Positions 1 through 10,100 of a stretch of DNA of 64,000 bases are shown one piece after another (within the stretch, counting starts at the first letter, position 1; every line of letters starts with the position of its first letter). Both the position numbers and the translations under genes were made by a program. This DNA is from CAYRVX01 sp964427875 (GTDB taxonomy: Bacteria; Planctomycetota; Phycisphaerae; SM23-33). The notes beneath the pieces were generated by a model. That model was not told the DNA's origin. It saw only the letters and a list, made by a program, of their open reading frames with translations, and made no database searches. The stretch lies in contig CAYRVX010000010.1 in assembly GCA_964427875.1 (NCBI GenBank), positions 24,704 through 88,703 on the forward strand, written 5' to 3'.

Positions 1-766
1 GAAGCAGTCGGTCGCCCTGGTCGAGAGCCGCGACGGCATCGACTGGGGCCGGCCCCGGATCGTCCTGGGACCCAATCGGCAGACCGCCTGGGAGGGGCGC
101 ATCAACCGCCCGGCCGTCCTTCGACGCAAGGACGGCTATCACATGTGGTACACCGGCCAGAGCCAACAGAAGTCCTGGATCGGCTACGCGACCAGCGACG
201 ACGGCGTGACCTGGAGGCGCTCCGGCGAGGAGCCCGTCCTCTCGCCGGAGGCCGCCTGGGAGAAGGTAGCCGTGATGTGTCCTCACGTCATCTGGGACGA
301 GGAGAAGAAGCTCTTCCGCATGTGGTACTCCGGCGGCGAGCAGTACGAGCCGGACGCGATCGGCTACGCCACGAGCCCGGACGGCCGGCGGTGGAAGCGG
401 CACGCAGCGAACCCGATCTTCCGCGCGGCCGGCGCCAACGCCTGGGAGAAGCACAAGGTCACCGCCTGCCAGGTGGTGCGGCGCGGCGGGTGGCATTACA
501 TGTTCTACATCGGCTTCCGCGACGTTCACCGCGCCCAGATCGGCCTGGCCCGCTCGCGCGACGGCGTCGGCGGATGGCAGCGTTACCCGGCCAACCCGAT
601 CCTCGCGCCCGACAAGGGCGCCTGGGACGCCGACGCCTGCTACAAGCCGTTTGCCATCTTCGATGAGCAGCGCAGCCGCTGGCTGCTGTGGTACAACGGG
701 CGGCGCAAGAGCGTCGAGCAGATCGGCCTGGCCGTCCACGAGGACGAGGACCTCTGGCAGCCGTGA
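1..766 (+). CDS. Beta-propeller glycosidase (GH43/GH32/GH130-like), 5' end missing
   Basis: The reading frame is open from base 2 to the stop at 764-766, so the N-terminus lies outside the window and about 254 residues are visible. The protein has repeated blades of the type 'MWYTG..IGYATS.DG..W', 'MWYSGG..IGYATSPDG..W' and 'LWYNGR', each followed by a 'NPI' or 'PVL' turn. This is the pattern of five-bladed propeller glycosidases and phosphorylases that act on plant or mannose-containing glycans. The catalytic acids cannot be assigned because the N-terminal blades are missing. An internal ATG at 143 is not a credible start because blade sequence continues upstream of it. The fold is clear; the exact family and substrate are not. 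Confidence 0.8.
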   Translation, partial: KQSVALVESRDGIDWGRPRIVLGPNRQTAWEGRINRPAVLRRKDGYHMWYTGQSQQKSWIGYATSDDGVTWRRSGEEPVLSPEAAWEKVAVMCPHVIWDEEKKLFRMWYSGGEQYEPDAIGYATSPDGRRWKRHAANPIFRAAGANAWEKHKVTACQVVRRGGWHYMFYIGFRDVHRAQIGLARSRDGVGGWQRYPANPILAPDKGAWDADACYKPFAIFDEQRSRWLLWYNGRRKSVEQIGLAVHEDEDLWQP

Positions 767-788
767 GGTCCTCGGCGCCTTCAGTGGA

Positions 789-802
789 GGGCCTGTAGGC
801 CC
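789..802. terminator. Short perfect hairpin after the propeller gene
   Basis: GGGCCT at 789-794 and AGGCCC at 797-802 form a 6-bp stem with a 2-nt loop, between the end of the propeller gene (766) and the opposing remnant that ends at 847. There is no T-run, so a terminator role is weakly supported. Confidence 0.25.
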
Positions 803-846
803 GTCCATCCGGCCGGTTACGCTTGGGAGCGCGCCCGGCTGCCGCG

Positions 847-1252
847 TCAGGGCCTCACGCAGAAGGGGATGTTCGCCGCCGCGGCGTTGCCCCGGCCGTC
901 CAGCACGACAACGAACAACCGATACGCCCCTTGGTTCTCGGGGGCCGTGAACGTCACCTTGCCTGCCGCGCCTTCCTCGATGAGGCCGGCCATGGCCTTC
1001 GGCCTCCGCTCCCCCATCCCGCCGTAGCCGAACTTCGCGGGCTCCGGCAGTATGTCCCACCGAAAGCTCAGGGCGTCGCCTTCGGGATCGTCGGCGCCGA
1101 CCTGGGCGGCGCGCGAGGTGTTCGGCTTCAGGTGGACGTTATCGCCGGCCGACTTCCCGCCGACGCGCAGCGACGCGATCTGCGGCCGCAAACGCCGGCA
1201 CGGCCAGCAGGAAGCATAGCACGAGACAGAACGCCGTGAGGTTGCTCATCAT
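847..1252 (-). pseudogene. Frameshifted secreted remnant: signal peptide plus Ig/PKD-like glycosidase tail
   Basis: On the minus strand, an ATG-ATG pair at 1252-1247 preceded by GGAG starts a good Sec signal peptide (about 22 residues: MMSN, hydrophobic core, ending VPAFA). Just after the cleavage site the meaningful sequence moves to another frame. There 'PQIASLRVGG', 'DNVHLKPN', 'DPEGDALSFRW' and a terminal 'NIPFCVRP' run to the stop at 847. In planctomycete-type glycosidases this kind of DPEGD...NIPF domain is usually the C-terminal domain of a much longer enzyme. A one-base frame discrepancy near 1185-1195 separates the two halves. Either this is a decayed gene that lost its catalytic middle, or it is a ~135-aa secreted domain with one sequencing indel. 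Confidence 0.6.
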
Positions 1253-1685
1253 GGATCTCCGGTACGTCCGGCCGGGGTGTGTGACAATGTTTCCTGGCGG
1301 TCCGTAACGATTGTTTCTGTAACCTGTTAGCTCCGGAGGAGCGGACGTTGATAGCCCAGGGCGCCGCGGCGCTGTTTGCCGCAAGCCCTGGGTTTGCAGG
1401 GCGTGTATTTCGCGGAACCCCGGCAGGGGTGACCGTACCTCACGGTCGCCCCATACGAGGCTCCGCACAAAGGGTGACGCGTACCCAGGGCTCCCTCCGG
1501 TCGCCCTGGGCTACCCACGTACCGCCCCATACGGGGCCAAGAGGAAACCTCCCCGGATTTGTCCTCGCACACCGGCCGGGCACGGGCACGGCTCCCGATC
1601 GCAAAGCGACTGTGCGAATGCTATCATCCGCCGAGCCGGACGATCAACCCGGCGGAGCCAGCGGTGATGCGGCCTCTATCGCAGT
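1253..1685. repeat. Gene-free stretch with palindromic repeat element
   Basis: No credible gene lies here. From about 1354 to 1540 the DNA is dense in inverted repeats. CCCAGGGC (1355-1362) pairs with GCCCTGGG (1385-1392), and the same pair recurs at 1484-1491 and 1503-1510. GACCGT/ACGGTC forms a small hairpin near 1430-1446. CGCCCCATACG occurs twice (about 1447-1457 and 1523-1533). This is the style of dispersed palindromic repeats in planctomycete intergenic regions, but only one copy is in the window, so dispersal cannot be shown here. Confidence 0.5.
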
Positions 1686-3056
1686 GTGATGCGTGACATG
1701 CAGAGCGAATCAGACAGGAGAATTGCACCGCTCCGGCCGGCCGCACTGGCCCTGGCCGTGCTGGTGCTTCCGTGCCCGCCGGCTGAATGCCAACCGAAGG
1801 CGGCGTCAATGCCCGCGCCTCGCCAAGCGGCCGGCCGGGCCTGGCCTCGCTTCCGCGGCCACGGTGGATTGGGCATATCGGCCGCGGGCCGAGCGCCCAC
1901 ATCCTGGGACGCCAGGACCGGCAAGGGCATCCTCTGGAAGGCGAAGGTCCCCTTGTGGTCCGTCAGCTCCCCGGTCGTCTGGGGTGGGCGGGTCTTTCTG
2001 ACCGGCGCGACGAGGCGGAAGCGCGAGGTCTACTGCTTCGACGCCCGTTCCGGAAAGCTGCTCTGGACCGGCGCCGTGGCGAACGTCCCGGGCAGCCCGA
2101 GAGAGGTGCCCAAGGCGGACGAGGAGACCGGCTACGCCGCCCCCACGCCCGTGACGGACGGGAAACACGTCTACGCGATCTTCGCCAACGGCGACATTGC
2201 GGCCTTCGACTTCGCCGGGAGACGCACCTGGGCCCGGAACCTGGACCCGCCGGCCAATACGTACGGCCACGCGTCGTCGCTGGCAATGCACGGGGGCCTG
2301 CTGTTCGTTCAGTTGGATTCGACCTCGGAGGCGGACGGCGGCGCAAGGATGGTGGCGCTGAAGGCGGCGACCGGCAAGACCGCCTGGGAGGCCAAGCGGG
2401 GCGTCCTGGCTTCCTGGGCGTCGCCGATCATCGCCCGGACGGCCAAAGGGCCGCAGATCATCACCTCCGCCGGCGAGCGGATCATCGCGCATCACCCCGA
2501 GACGGGCAAGGTCCTCTGGACGGTCCGATGCGAGGGCAGCCTGATGACCCCCTCGCCGATCTATGCGGCCGGCCTGGTGATCGCCGCCATCGCGGGCGAC
2601 CAGGTTTACGCGATCCGTCCCGACGGCAAGGGCGACGTGACCAAGACGCACGTCGCCTGGCGGTCCGACGACCTCGTGCCGAACGTGCCCTCGCCGGTCG
2701 CCGCCGGCGGGCTCCTGTTCGTCCCGCACAGCAGCGGGTACCTCGCCTGCTGCGACGTCAGGACGGGCAGGAAGCTGTGGGAGCACGAGTTCGACGCCGT
2801 GTTCTACGCCTCGCCGACGGTCATCCGCGATCGGCTCTACCTCCTCGGCCGCCAGGGCGAAGCGTTCGCCGTCAGGGCCGGCCGGACGTGTGAGCAGATC
2901 GGCAAGGCGAGCCTCGGCGAGCCATGCGACGCGTCGCCGGCCTATGCGGACGGCTGCCTGTACATCCGCGGCGCGTCGCACCTGTACTGCATCGGCCCTC
3001 CGCCGTCCATCCGAGGAACGAGTCAGCCACAGAGGCACGGAGGCACAGAGAGATAA
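1686..3056 (+). CDS. Secreted PQQ-like beta-propeller protein
   Basis: 456 residues. An N-terminal hydrophobic stretch (about residues 16-33) looks like a signal peptide. It is followed by 'WPRFRGHGGLG', the typical opening of PQQ-like (pyrrolo-quinoline quinone repeat, BamB/YfgL-like) eight-bladed propellers. Blade motifs recur: 'CFDARSGKLLW', 'ALKAATGKTAWE', 'HHPETGKVLW', 'CCDVRTGRKLWE', each after an 'SSPVV' or 'ASPT' strand. Such proteins are abundant in planctomycetes and mostly have no known substrate, and no heme or quinone ligand is evident. The last ~12 codons (SQPQRHGGTER) lie inside an intergenic inverted repeat, so the native C-terminus ('LYCIG') was probably extended by the repeat. 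A second PQQ-type gene lies at 18627-19877. Confidence 0.8.
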   Translation: MMRDMQSESDRRIAPLRPAALALAVLVLPCPPAECQPKAASMPAPRQAAGRAWPRFRGHGGLGISAAGRAPTSWDARTGKGILWKAKVPLWSVSSPVVWGGRVFLTGATRRKREVYCFDARSGKLLWTGAVANVPGSPREVPKADEETGYAAPTPVTDGKHVYAIFANGDIAAFDFAGRRTWARNLDPPANTYGHASSLAMHGGLLFVQLDSTSEADGGARMVALKAATGKTAWEAKRGVLASWASPIIARTAKGPQIITSAGERIIAHHPETGKVLWTVRCEGSLMTPSPIYAAGLVIAAIAGDQVYAIRPDGKGDVTKTHVAWRSDDLVPNVPSPVAAGGLLFVPHSSGYLACCDVRTGRKLWEHEFDAVFYASPTVIRDRLYLLGRQGEAFAVRAGRTCEQIGKASLGEPCDASPAYADGCLYIRGASHLYCIGPPPSIRGTSQPQRHGGTER

Positions 3057-3199
3057 CAGGTTATAAAACCGGATCTTACGGGGAGGATTCTGTGCTCAAT
3101 GGGCTGGGCTCGCGAACACAGTGTTCTCAGGATCCTGTGCCAGGATTCCTATAAGCTCTTATTCAAAAGGAATCTCTGAGTTCTCTGTGCCTCGGTGGC
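3026..3199. repeat. Imperfect inverted repeat bracketing 170 bp
   Basis: The left arm (3026-3052) begins GCCACAGAGGCACGGAGG and the right arm (3183-3199, CTCTGTGCCTCGGTGGC) is its inverted counterpart. The 130 bp between them has no coding signal. The 'gccac(a/c)gaggcacagag' motif is a common dispersed intergenic repeat in several bacterial phyla, where it produces spurious 'ATEAQR'-type ORFs. Here it overlaps the last codons of the propeller gene and stops just short of the convergent symporter gene. Confidence 0.6.
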
Positions 3200-3212
3200 G
3201 AATAATCCGGGC

Positions 3213-4982
3213 TCAAGGCGACGGGCCCGGCTCGGCGGCGTAGGGGGCCTCATTCGGGGGCAGGCGGCGGTACCAGGTGAAGGCCAGCGCGGCCGTGGCG
3301 AGCAGCGCGGCGGCCAGGCAGACAGCCGAGCACCCGTGCCAGTGGCCGACGAGGTACATGCCGAACAGGTAGTAGCCCGTGATGGCCACCATGCCCAGGA
3401 TGACGTTGAGGATGGCCCGGGAGGCCTTCTCCGACGGTGCCGCAAGCTGCTCGGCCGAGAGGCCCGCGCGGCGGCGGACCGGCCGCCACGCGCCGAAGGG
3501 GCGAACCGCGCGGTAGAAGCCCACCAGCGTCCGCTCATCGACGGGGCTTGTCGCGAGCGTTGCGACCATGCTGGCGGCCAGCGAGCCGGCGCAGATGAGC
3601 GGGAACGTCACGTGGAGCGGCCAGGCGGGCACGAACAGCGGCACGGTCGCCAGCAGGATGCCCCCCACCGTGCCCGCGGCGTAGCCCCAGCCGTTGATCC
3701 GCCACCAGTACCACCGCAGGACGTTCGGGACGACCACGCCCGCTCCGAGCGCCATCATGAGCCAGTCCCAGATCTGCTTGATCGACTCGGCCTGGAAGCC
3801 GATGGCGACGCCGGCCAGCACGATGGCGACGGTGGCGACGTAGCCGGCCCGCACGAGGTGGCGCTCGTCGGCGCGACCGCGGAGCAGCGGCTGCCAGAAG
3901 TCGCGAACGATGTAGGATGCGCCGCTGTTGACCGTCGAGCTGAAGGTGCTCATGAACGCCGCGAGCAGGCCAGCCACGACCAGCCCGCGAACGCCGTCCG
4001 GCAGGAACTTCTGGAGGACCATCGGCATGACCTTCTCGGGGTCGGAGACGTTGGCGACGGCCGTCAGCGCCAGCAGCACGAGCCCCATGCACATGGCCCA
4101 TCGGACGATCAGGAACAGGCTCCAGCACGCGCCGATCTTCGCCGCGTCGCGGCTGCTGCGGGCCGCCAGGAAGCGCTGGAAGTCGTACATCTGCGCCGGC
4201 CCGCCGGCGTTCAGCAGCAGGCCCTTCAGCACCCACACGATCACCAGCGCGCCGAAGAGCTCGTACGACCCGTGCGTGGGGTGGCCGGCCAGCTCCGGCA
4301 GGCGCCACCGTGGAAGCATTGACGCCCAGCCGTCGGGCAGCGCCCTGCTCAGCGCGTCGGGCGTCAACTGCGTGTAGGCCACCGCCGCGATCAGCACGCT
4401 GGCGATCGTCAGGACGACCGTCTGGATCACGTCGGTCACGACCACGCTGTAGAGGCCGCCGAGCAGGACGTAGAGCGTCGTGATGCCGATGACGATCAAG
4501 GCGCAGGTAGTGGCCGTGAGATCGACGTAGACGGAGGCGAACTTCCCGATGCCCTGGAAGGCGTAGCCGATGAAGGTGGCCTGGGTGACGATCGCCATGA
4601 ACGCGTAGGCCGTTCGAGCCGTGCGCCCGCCGGCGTCGTCGCCGAAGCGGGTCTTCATCCACTCGGCGCCGGTCATGACCTTCGACCGCTGGACCCACTT
4701 GCCCATGTAGGCCAGGAAGAACGCACCCATCATCCATCCCCACATCCAGTGGTTCCACATGGACCGCATGCCCGCGACGAACAGCAGCGAGACGATCCAC
4801 ATCGTGCCCGTGATGTCGAAGTTGGACACCGAGCCGGACATGGCCAGCGCCAGCCAGTGCATGCGCTTGGAGCCGAGGAAGTAGGCCTCCAGGTTCCGCG
4901 ACGCGCGCTTCTGGTACCAGAAGCCCAGGCCGATAACCACGGCGAAATAGACCCCGATGACCGCGTAGTCGATGAATACCAA
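3213..4982 (-). CDS. Sodium:solute symporter family transporter
   Basis: 589 residues with about 13-14 hydrophobic segments. The start is TTG at 4982, chosen because a strong GGAGGAG lies 6 nt upstream and the protein opens directly with TM1 ('IGVYFAVVIGLGFWY'). Family hallmarks of the SSS/SLC5 symporters are visible: 'EAYFLGSKRMHW' after TM1, 'SNFDITGTMW' in TM2, 'LLGGLYSVVVTDVIQ' in TM5-6 and 'AAFMSTFSSTVNSGASYI' around TM8, the Na2-site region. It is the last gene of the mannosidase operon (15 nt after the six-hairpin glycosidase). It therefore probably imports a sugar or small glycan released by those enzymes with Na+. The substrate is inferred from context only. Confidence 0.9.
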   Translation of the reverse strand: MVFIDYAVIGVYFAVVIGLGFWYQKRASRNLEAYFLGSKRMHWLALAMSGSVSNFDITGTMWIVSLLFVAGMRSMWNHWMWGWMMGAFFLAYMGKWVQRSKVMTGAEWMKTRFGDDAGGRTARTAYAFMAIVTQATFIGYAFQGIGKFASVYVDLTATTCALIVIGITTLYVLLGGLYSVVVTDVIQTVVLTIASVLIAAVAYTQLTPDALSRALPDGWASMLPRWRLPELAGHPTHGSYELFGALVIVWVLKGLLLNAGGPAQMYDFQRFLAARSSRDAAKIGACWSLFLIVRWAMCMGLVLLALTAVANVSDPEKVMPMVLQKFLPDGVRGLVVAGLLAAFMSTFSSTVNSGASYIVRDFWQPLLRGRADERHLVRAGYVATVAIVLAGVAIGFQAESIKQIWDWLMMALGAGVVVPNVLRWYWWRINGWGYAAGTVGGILLATVPLFVPAWPLHVTFPLICAGSLAASMVATLATSPVDERTLVGFYRAVRPFGAWRPVRRRAGLSAEQLAAPSEKASRAILNVILGMVAITGYYLFGMYLVGHWHGCSAVCLAAALLATAALAFTWYRRLPPNEAPYAAEPGPSP

Positions 4983-4997
4983 GGCACGCTCCTCCGA

Positions 4998-7151
4998 TCA
5001 TTCGGGGCTTACGCTCACGCCGCCGTCGCCGCTGACGAGTGTGTGCAGCTTGCCGCCGTGCCGCAGATGCAGGAGCTTGCCGGCGAAGCCGCGCGGGGCC
5101 TTCGGTTCGTACAGGGCCAGCGGCCCGCCGACCTCGGGGCTGTAACCGAACAGGGCGCCGATGATCATCTCCGCGAAGGCCCCGCCGCCGACACACTCGC
5201 GCATGCAGCCTCGCCGCATGGCGATACGAACCGGCGCGTCGTATTCCGCGCGGCGCGGGCCCCAGTGCTCCCGGGCCTGGGCGTAGACGCCCTCTTTCAA
5301 GGCCGATTGCGTCCGCCGCACGAAGCCCAGCGCGCTTCGCCAGGCGCCCAGCCGGCACATGGATTCGGCCGTCAGGGCCGGCCAAGCGTCAAAAGCGCCC
5401 ATCGGCCCGTGGTCCGGCCGGTCCGAAACCTTCGCCGCCTGGTCCCGCTGCGACATCGCCCGCATCCAGTGTTTGGTAAGCAGCTCCCGCTGGACGAAGC
5501 GGACCATCTCTCGCTTCATCGCGTCCGAGAGGTCGTCGGCCATGAATCTCCCCACGCAGGTGAAGTCATAGCAGTGCCGCAGCTCAACGCGTTTGCCGTC
5601 ACGATGCAGCGCACACCAGACGCCCTCGCCGGGCACGTAGAGCCCGAGCACGGCCTTGGCCACCTTGCCGGCCTCGGCGCGAAGCGCCTTGGCCTTGGCG
5701 GCGTCGCCCGTTTGCTCGTACAGGCCGGCCACGGTGCGCATCATCCAGACGTTGGCGGCGTTGAAGGAAGGTACGCGGTGGACGTACTTCGGCGCGCACT
5801 CCAGCAGGTTGCGGTTCTCGCCGTAGTCCGCCAGCGGCAGGCTCGTGTCGCGCCGGAGCTTCTTCCAGTTCGTCGCCAGCTTAACGAGGTGCGCCAGCAC
5901 GGTGCGGTCGCCGAGCTTCTCGTCGAGGAACGCCCCGTCGCCCGTGACGCTGAGGTAGCTGTACGCCAGGCGGAAGATCACCATGTCGTTGGCGGCATAC
6001 CAGCCCCCGCTTTGCCGGCCGTGGTGCATGTAGTACACCGGTCCGCGATGCGGATCGCACTGGAGAAACAGGCGGAGGTGCTCCTTCATCCCGCGCGGCT
6101 CCAGCAGCGCGAAGACCTTCGACCACATGGACGTGTCCCAGAAGTACACCACTCCCTTGGCCCGCTCGCCGCTGGTGATGAAGACGCGGCTGCACTTGGC
6201 GAGGTTCGTGCGGTGCAGGGCGAGCAGCGTGAGGATGCTGCGGTAGTAGACCTCGCGGAGCTTCTCGTCGGACGTAACCAGCACGGGGAGGTGGCCCGAG
6301 AAGTGGGCGTTGCCCGGCGTGAAGGCCTGCTGCCAGCGCTTCGCCCAGCGGGCCTTTGCCTCGTCCCACACGCGGTCGAAGCCCTGTGCCCACGCCCGCG
6401 CCGCCTGCTGTGCCCGGGCAGCTCCCTTCGACTTGTCTTCGGCGGCGTCGGCATGTGCCATGCCCAGGTCAAGCCGCGCAACGCCGCCCGGCTTCAGGAG
6501 CAGTCTCCAACCCGCGAGCGTTGCATCCGCATCTGCCTGGAGCCTGTCCGGTTTCCTCGAAAAGGCATGGGCCATGCACAGCAACGGCCGCCGTGATGAA
6601 TGTACGACGACCGCGTCCCCCCCGCTGGGGGTGATGCTGCCGGGCACCTTGACTGCCAGATCGACCTGCCGCGCCGCGCCCGAGGTGTTCTTGACGAGCA
6701 CGCGATACAGAATCCCCGGCCCTTCGACGACCATCCGCACGCGCGACTCGATCTCCAGGCCCCCGACCGTCCTGCGGCGCACCGCCTGGTAGGGATACCA
6801 CCGGCACGTCGTCGCTTCGTGGGTCTTCCCATCGATCATCAGTTGGCAATGCGGGAGCGTGCGGTACTTGTACCAGCGCCGGCCGGAGCCCGCGAAAAGC
6901 TGCCCGCCGGGGATGTAGTTCACTGCGAGCAGGTTCGGCGAACAGGCCGCCATCTCGTGGAAGTTGTGAAGTGACGGCATGTGGACGATCTCCGCGACGT
7001 TCAGCCACTGACTGGCCATCTCGTCGATCGCCGGGATGCCTTCCGCAGCCCCGGCTGCCTGGGATGAGGCAAGGCCCGCGATAAGGACGCCGAACAGGGA
7101 CCTTCGCGGCATCAGGGCCTTCGCTGTCGATCCGTCCTCATTGCCGAGCAT
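4998..7151 (-). CDS. Exported six-hairpin (alpha/alpha-barrel) glycosidase-like protein
   Basis: About 717 residues from ATG at 7151, two bases after the stop of the GH92 gene (TAA at 7156-7154). An upstream in-frame start at 7202 would overlap that gene by 46 nt and adds only Arg/Pro-rich sequence. An RR-containing signal peptide (MPRRSLFG, hydrophobic core, 'SQAAGAA') is followed by a beta-rich N-domain and then an alpha/alpha toroid. Typical toroid segments are 'YYRSILTLLALHRTN', 'VYFWDTSMWSKVFALLEP' and 'HHGRQSGGWYAANDMV', resembling GH15/GH63/GH95-type six-hairpin enzymes. I cannot assign a GH family. Its place in an operon with GH38, GH92 and a symporter suggests a role in processing mannose-rich glycans. 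Confidence 0.75.
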   Translation of the reverse strand: MLGNEDGSTAKALMPRRSLFGVLIAGLASSQAAGAAEGIPAIDEMASQWLNVAEIVHMPSLHNFHEMAACSPNLLAVNYIPGGQLFAGSGRRWYKYRTLPHCQLMIDGKTHEATTCRWYPYQAVRRRTVGGLEIESRVRMVVEGPGILYRVLVKNTSGAARQVDLAVKVPGSITPSGGDAVVVHSSRRPLLCMAHAFSRKPDRLQADADATLAGWRLLLKPGGVARLDLGMAHADAAEDKSKGAARAQQAARAWAQGFDRVWDEAKARWAKRWQQAFTPGNAHFSGHLPVLVTSDEKLREVYYRSILTLLALHRTNLAKCSRVFITSGERAKGVVYFWDTSMWSKVFALLEPRGMKEHLRLFLQCDPHRGPVYYMHHGRQSGGWYAANDMVIFRLAYSYLSVTGDGAFLDEKLGDRTVLAHLVKLATNWKKLRRDTSLPLADYGENRNLLECAPKYVHRVPSFNAANVWMMRTVAGLYEQTGDAAKAKALRAEAGKVAKAVLGLYVPGEGVWCALHRDGKRVELRHCYDFTCVGRFMADDLSDAMKREMVRFVQRELLTKHWMRAMSQRDQAAKVSDRPDHGPMGAFDAWPALTAESMCRLGAWRSALGFVRRTQSALKEGVYAQAREHWGPRRAEYDAPVRIAMRRGCMRECVGGGAFAEMIIGALFGYSPEVGGPLALYEPKAPRGFAGKLLHLRHGGKLHTLVSGDGGVSVSPE

Positions 7152-7153
7152 CG

Positions 7154-10100
7154 TTACTCGCCTCCGACCGCCGGCGGGGCGTCTTCCAGGCGGCTGCCCC
7201 ACTGCTTGTTCGGTTTCGGCCCCATCTCAAGGACGAGCTTGCCGCCGTCGACCAGCTCGCCGTGGTACAGCCAGGGCTTGTTGAGGGCCTTCCCGTCCAG
7301 CGCGGCGGACTGGACGTACACGTTGTCCTTCGAGTTGCTCTTCGTCTCTATGACGAATTGCCCGCCCTTGTAGTACTTCGGATCGAGGTGAATGACGACG
7401 CGGTCGAAGATCGGGCTGCCGATCTCGTAGATCGGCCTGACGGCGCAGCCCCCGTCCATCTCGAAGAGCCCCATCGCGCTCATCACGTACCAGGCGCCCA
7501 TCTGCCCCTGGTCCTCGTCGCCGGGATAGCCGTCCAGCGCCCCCAGGCCGTAATACCGCGCCATGATCTCCCGCGACCACTTCTGCGTCAGCCAGGGCTC
7601 CCCGGAGTAGTTGAACAGCCACGCCGACTGCATGTTCGGCTGGTTGCCGTGGTTGACGGGAAAGGCCGCCATGCGGTCGCCCGTGGCGTTGAAGCGGTTC
7701 TCGCGGGAGGCGGCCAGCCCGTCGTCCAGCCGCTTGTTGAACGTGTCGCGCCCCAGCAGGCCGATCAGTCCCTTCACGTCGTGCGGCACGAACCAGGTGA
7801 ACTGCCACGAGTTGCCCTCGACGAACCCCCGGCCCGAGAAGGCCGAAAAGTCCTTCACCCACTGCCCGTTGGCGTGTTTCTGGCGCATGAATCCCACGGA
7901 GGGATCGAATACGTTGCGGTAGTTCCGGCCGCGCTTCATGAAATAGGCGTAGTCCTCCCGCTTGCCGAGCGCCTTGGCCATCTGCGCGACGCACCAGTCG
8001 TCGTAGGCGTACTCGAGCGTGTTGGAGACGGGGCCCTTCTCGACGGGCACGTAGCCCAGCTCCATGTACGGCGCGAGCTGGCGGTTGCCCACGTGCCCGC
8101 CGCCGGGGTGAGGCCGCCCCGGCGTCGTCTGGATGTGCCTCATCGCCTTGTACGCCTTGGCGACGTCGTAGTCGCGGATGCCCTTCTGATAGGCGCTGAC
8201 GATCAGGGCGACCTCGTGCGAGGCGACCATGATGCTGGAGTACTCGATGCCCGTCGGGCCCTTCGCCAGCCAGCCGCCGCGGTCGTAGATCTCCAGCAGG
8301 CTCCGCACCCACTTGTTGGCGATGTCCGGATGGACGAGCGTCCAGAGCTGATTCAGGTTCCAGAAGGTGTTCCAGAAGGCGTCGCAGCCGTACACCGGGC
8401 TGTCCGGGTCGGGCAGTTGCCGGACCTTCTCGTACATGTCCACGTACTTGCCGTTCACGTCGCTCCAGATCGTCCTCGCGCAGTACGAGCGGTACATGTT
8501 CGTGTAGAACTTGACCTTCTGGGCTTCCGTGCCGCCGGCGACCTCGATCGCGCCGAGAAGCTCGTTCCACGTCTTCCGCGCGGCCGTCCGGACGGCGCCG
8601 AAGTCCCACCCGAACGGGGACATCTCGGTCTTCAGGTTCAGCCGGGCCTGGTCGATGCTCACCAGCGAGATGCCCGTCTTGAGCTGGATTACCTCGCCGG
8701 CCCCCGTGGAATACTCCAGGAACGCGCCGACGTCGCCCTTCCCGGCGATCTCCTTCACGTCGCGTTGGATCTTCTCACCGACCCAGCCGCCCATGGCCTT
8801 GAACGGCTTGCTGAGCTTCGCGACGAAGTGGACGGTGAACTCGTTGTACCTCGCGCCGCTGCGCTGCTTCGAGTAGCCCTCGATCTCGGTGTCGCTGACC
8901 TTCGTGACCCGGGCGTCCAGCACGGAGTAGCCGTACTCGGTGGGTGTCAGAAGGTCGAAGAGGACCCGCGCCTTCTCGGCCTTCGGGAACGTGTACCTTT
9001 GGAAGCCGCAGCGGCACGTCGAGGTCAGCTCCGCGCGGATGCCGTACTCGTCGAGCGTCACTGCGTAGTAGCCCGGCGAAGCCGTTTCCGTCTCGTGGCG
9101 AAAGCGGGACCGGTAGCCCTGGTTGGGATCGCCCTCCGGGCCGGGGAGAATCTTCAGCTCGCCGACGGTCGGCATCGTCAGCAGGGCGCCCATCGTCCAG
9201 GAGTGCAGGTGGCTGAAGCCCGCGATGTTCTCGATGGTGTACTCGTATCCCGCCTTCCAGCAGCGGCGCTGGTTGTCCGGCGAGAGCTTGACCATGCTGA
9301 ACGGCGTGGACGGCCCCGGGTAGAGCATCCACCGGCTGGTGGCCGTGCCGAGCAGGCAATCGACGTAGTCCACGGGCGTCCGTTCGGCGCCCGGCCTCTG
9401 GAGCACCTTCCGGCTGTCGAGCACCTTCCCGCCGCGACGGACCTCGATCGTGACCGGCCTGTCGCTCTCGGCCGGCGGGAGGCGAAGCTCGGCGCTCGCC
9501 ATGATGGAGCCGAGTCGCACGCTCGCGGGCTCGGCGCCGGCGGCCTCGAGCGTGACTTCCCCCGGCTCGCCGAGGTGCATCAGCGAGACCTCGACGGCCT
9601 GGGAGAGCTTGCCGCCCCGACGGCTCAGCCACGGGCTGACGCGAGCGGCGCGGAGGAACGTGCCTTCCGGTTCGGCCAGCCTCGCCGGGGCCGAAGCCTC
9701 CAGGCCGAGCCAGTCGTACAGGATCCAACTGCCGTTGCCGGACGCGTTCGTGATGGTGATCTCGTTCAGGCCGGCCTTGAGCCTGCCGGCGGACATGACA
9801 ACGGCGAAGCGGTGCTCGCGCCCGGCCGAGGGGTCGCCCATGATGGATGCGTCCGACCCGCCCCGCGGCGTCTGGTGCTCCCGCGCCCGCCCGTTGACCG
9901 CGATCCGCAGCTTCGGCGGCCTGAGGCCGTGCGTGTCGGCCAGGTCCACGATCAGGCGTGACGTCCCAGCCGGCGCCTTCGCCAGGGCGAAGAGGATGGT
10001 GAACGTGTGCCCCCCGCCGCCGGCCCAGCCGTCCGCCGGCCCGGGATGCGCATAGGGCCAGTCACGCTGGGCCGCCGACCGCCCCACGACGAACAGGCCG

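Noticed and set aside
1327..1572. Small ORFs on both strands in the 1.3-1.6 kb gap
   Set aside because: They fall within palindromic repeats and have no ribosome binding site or domain.
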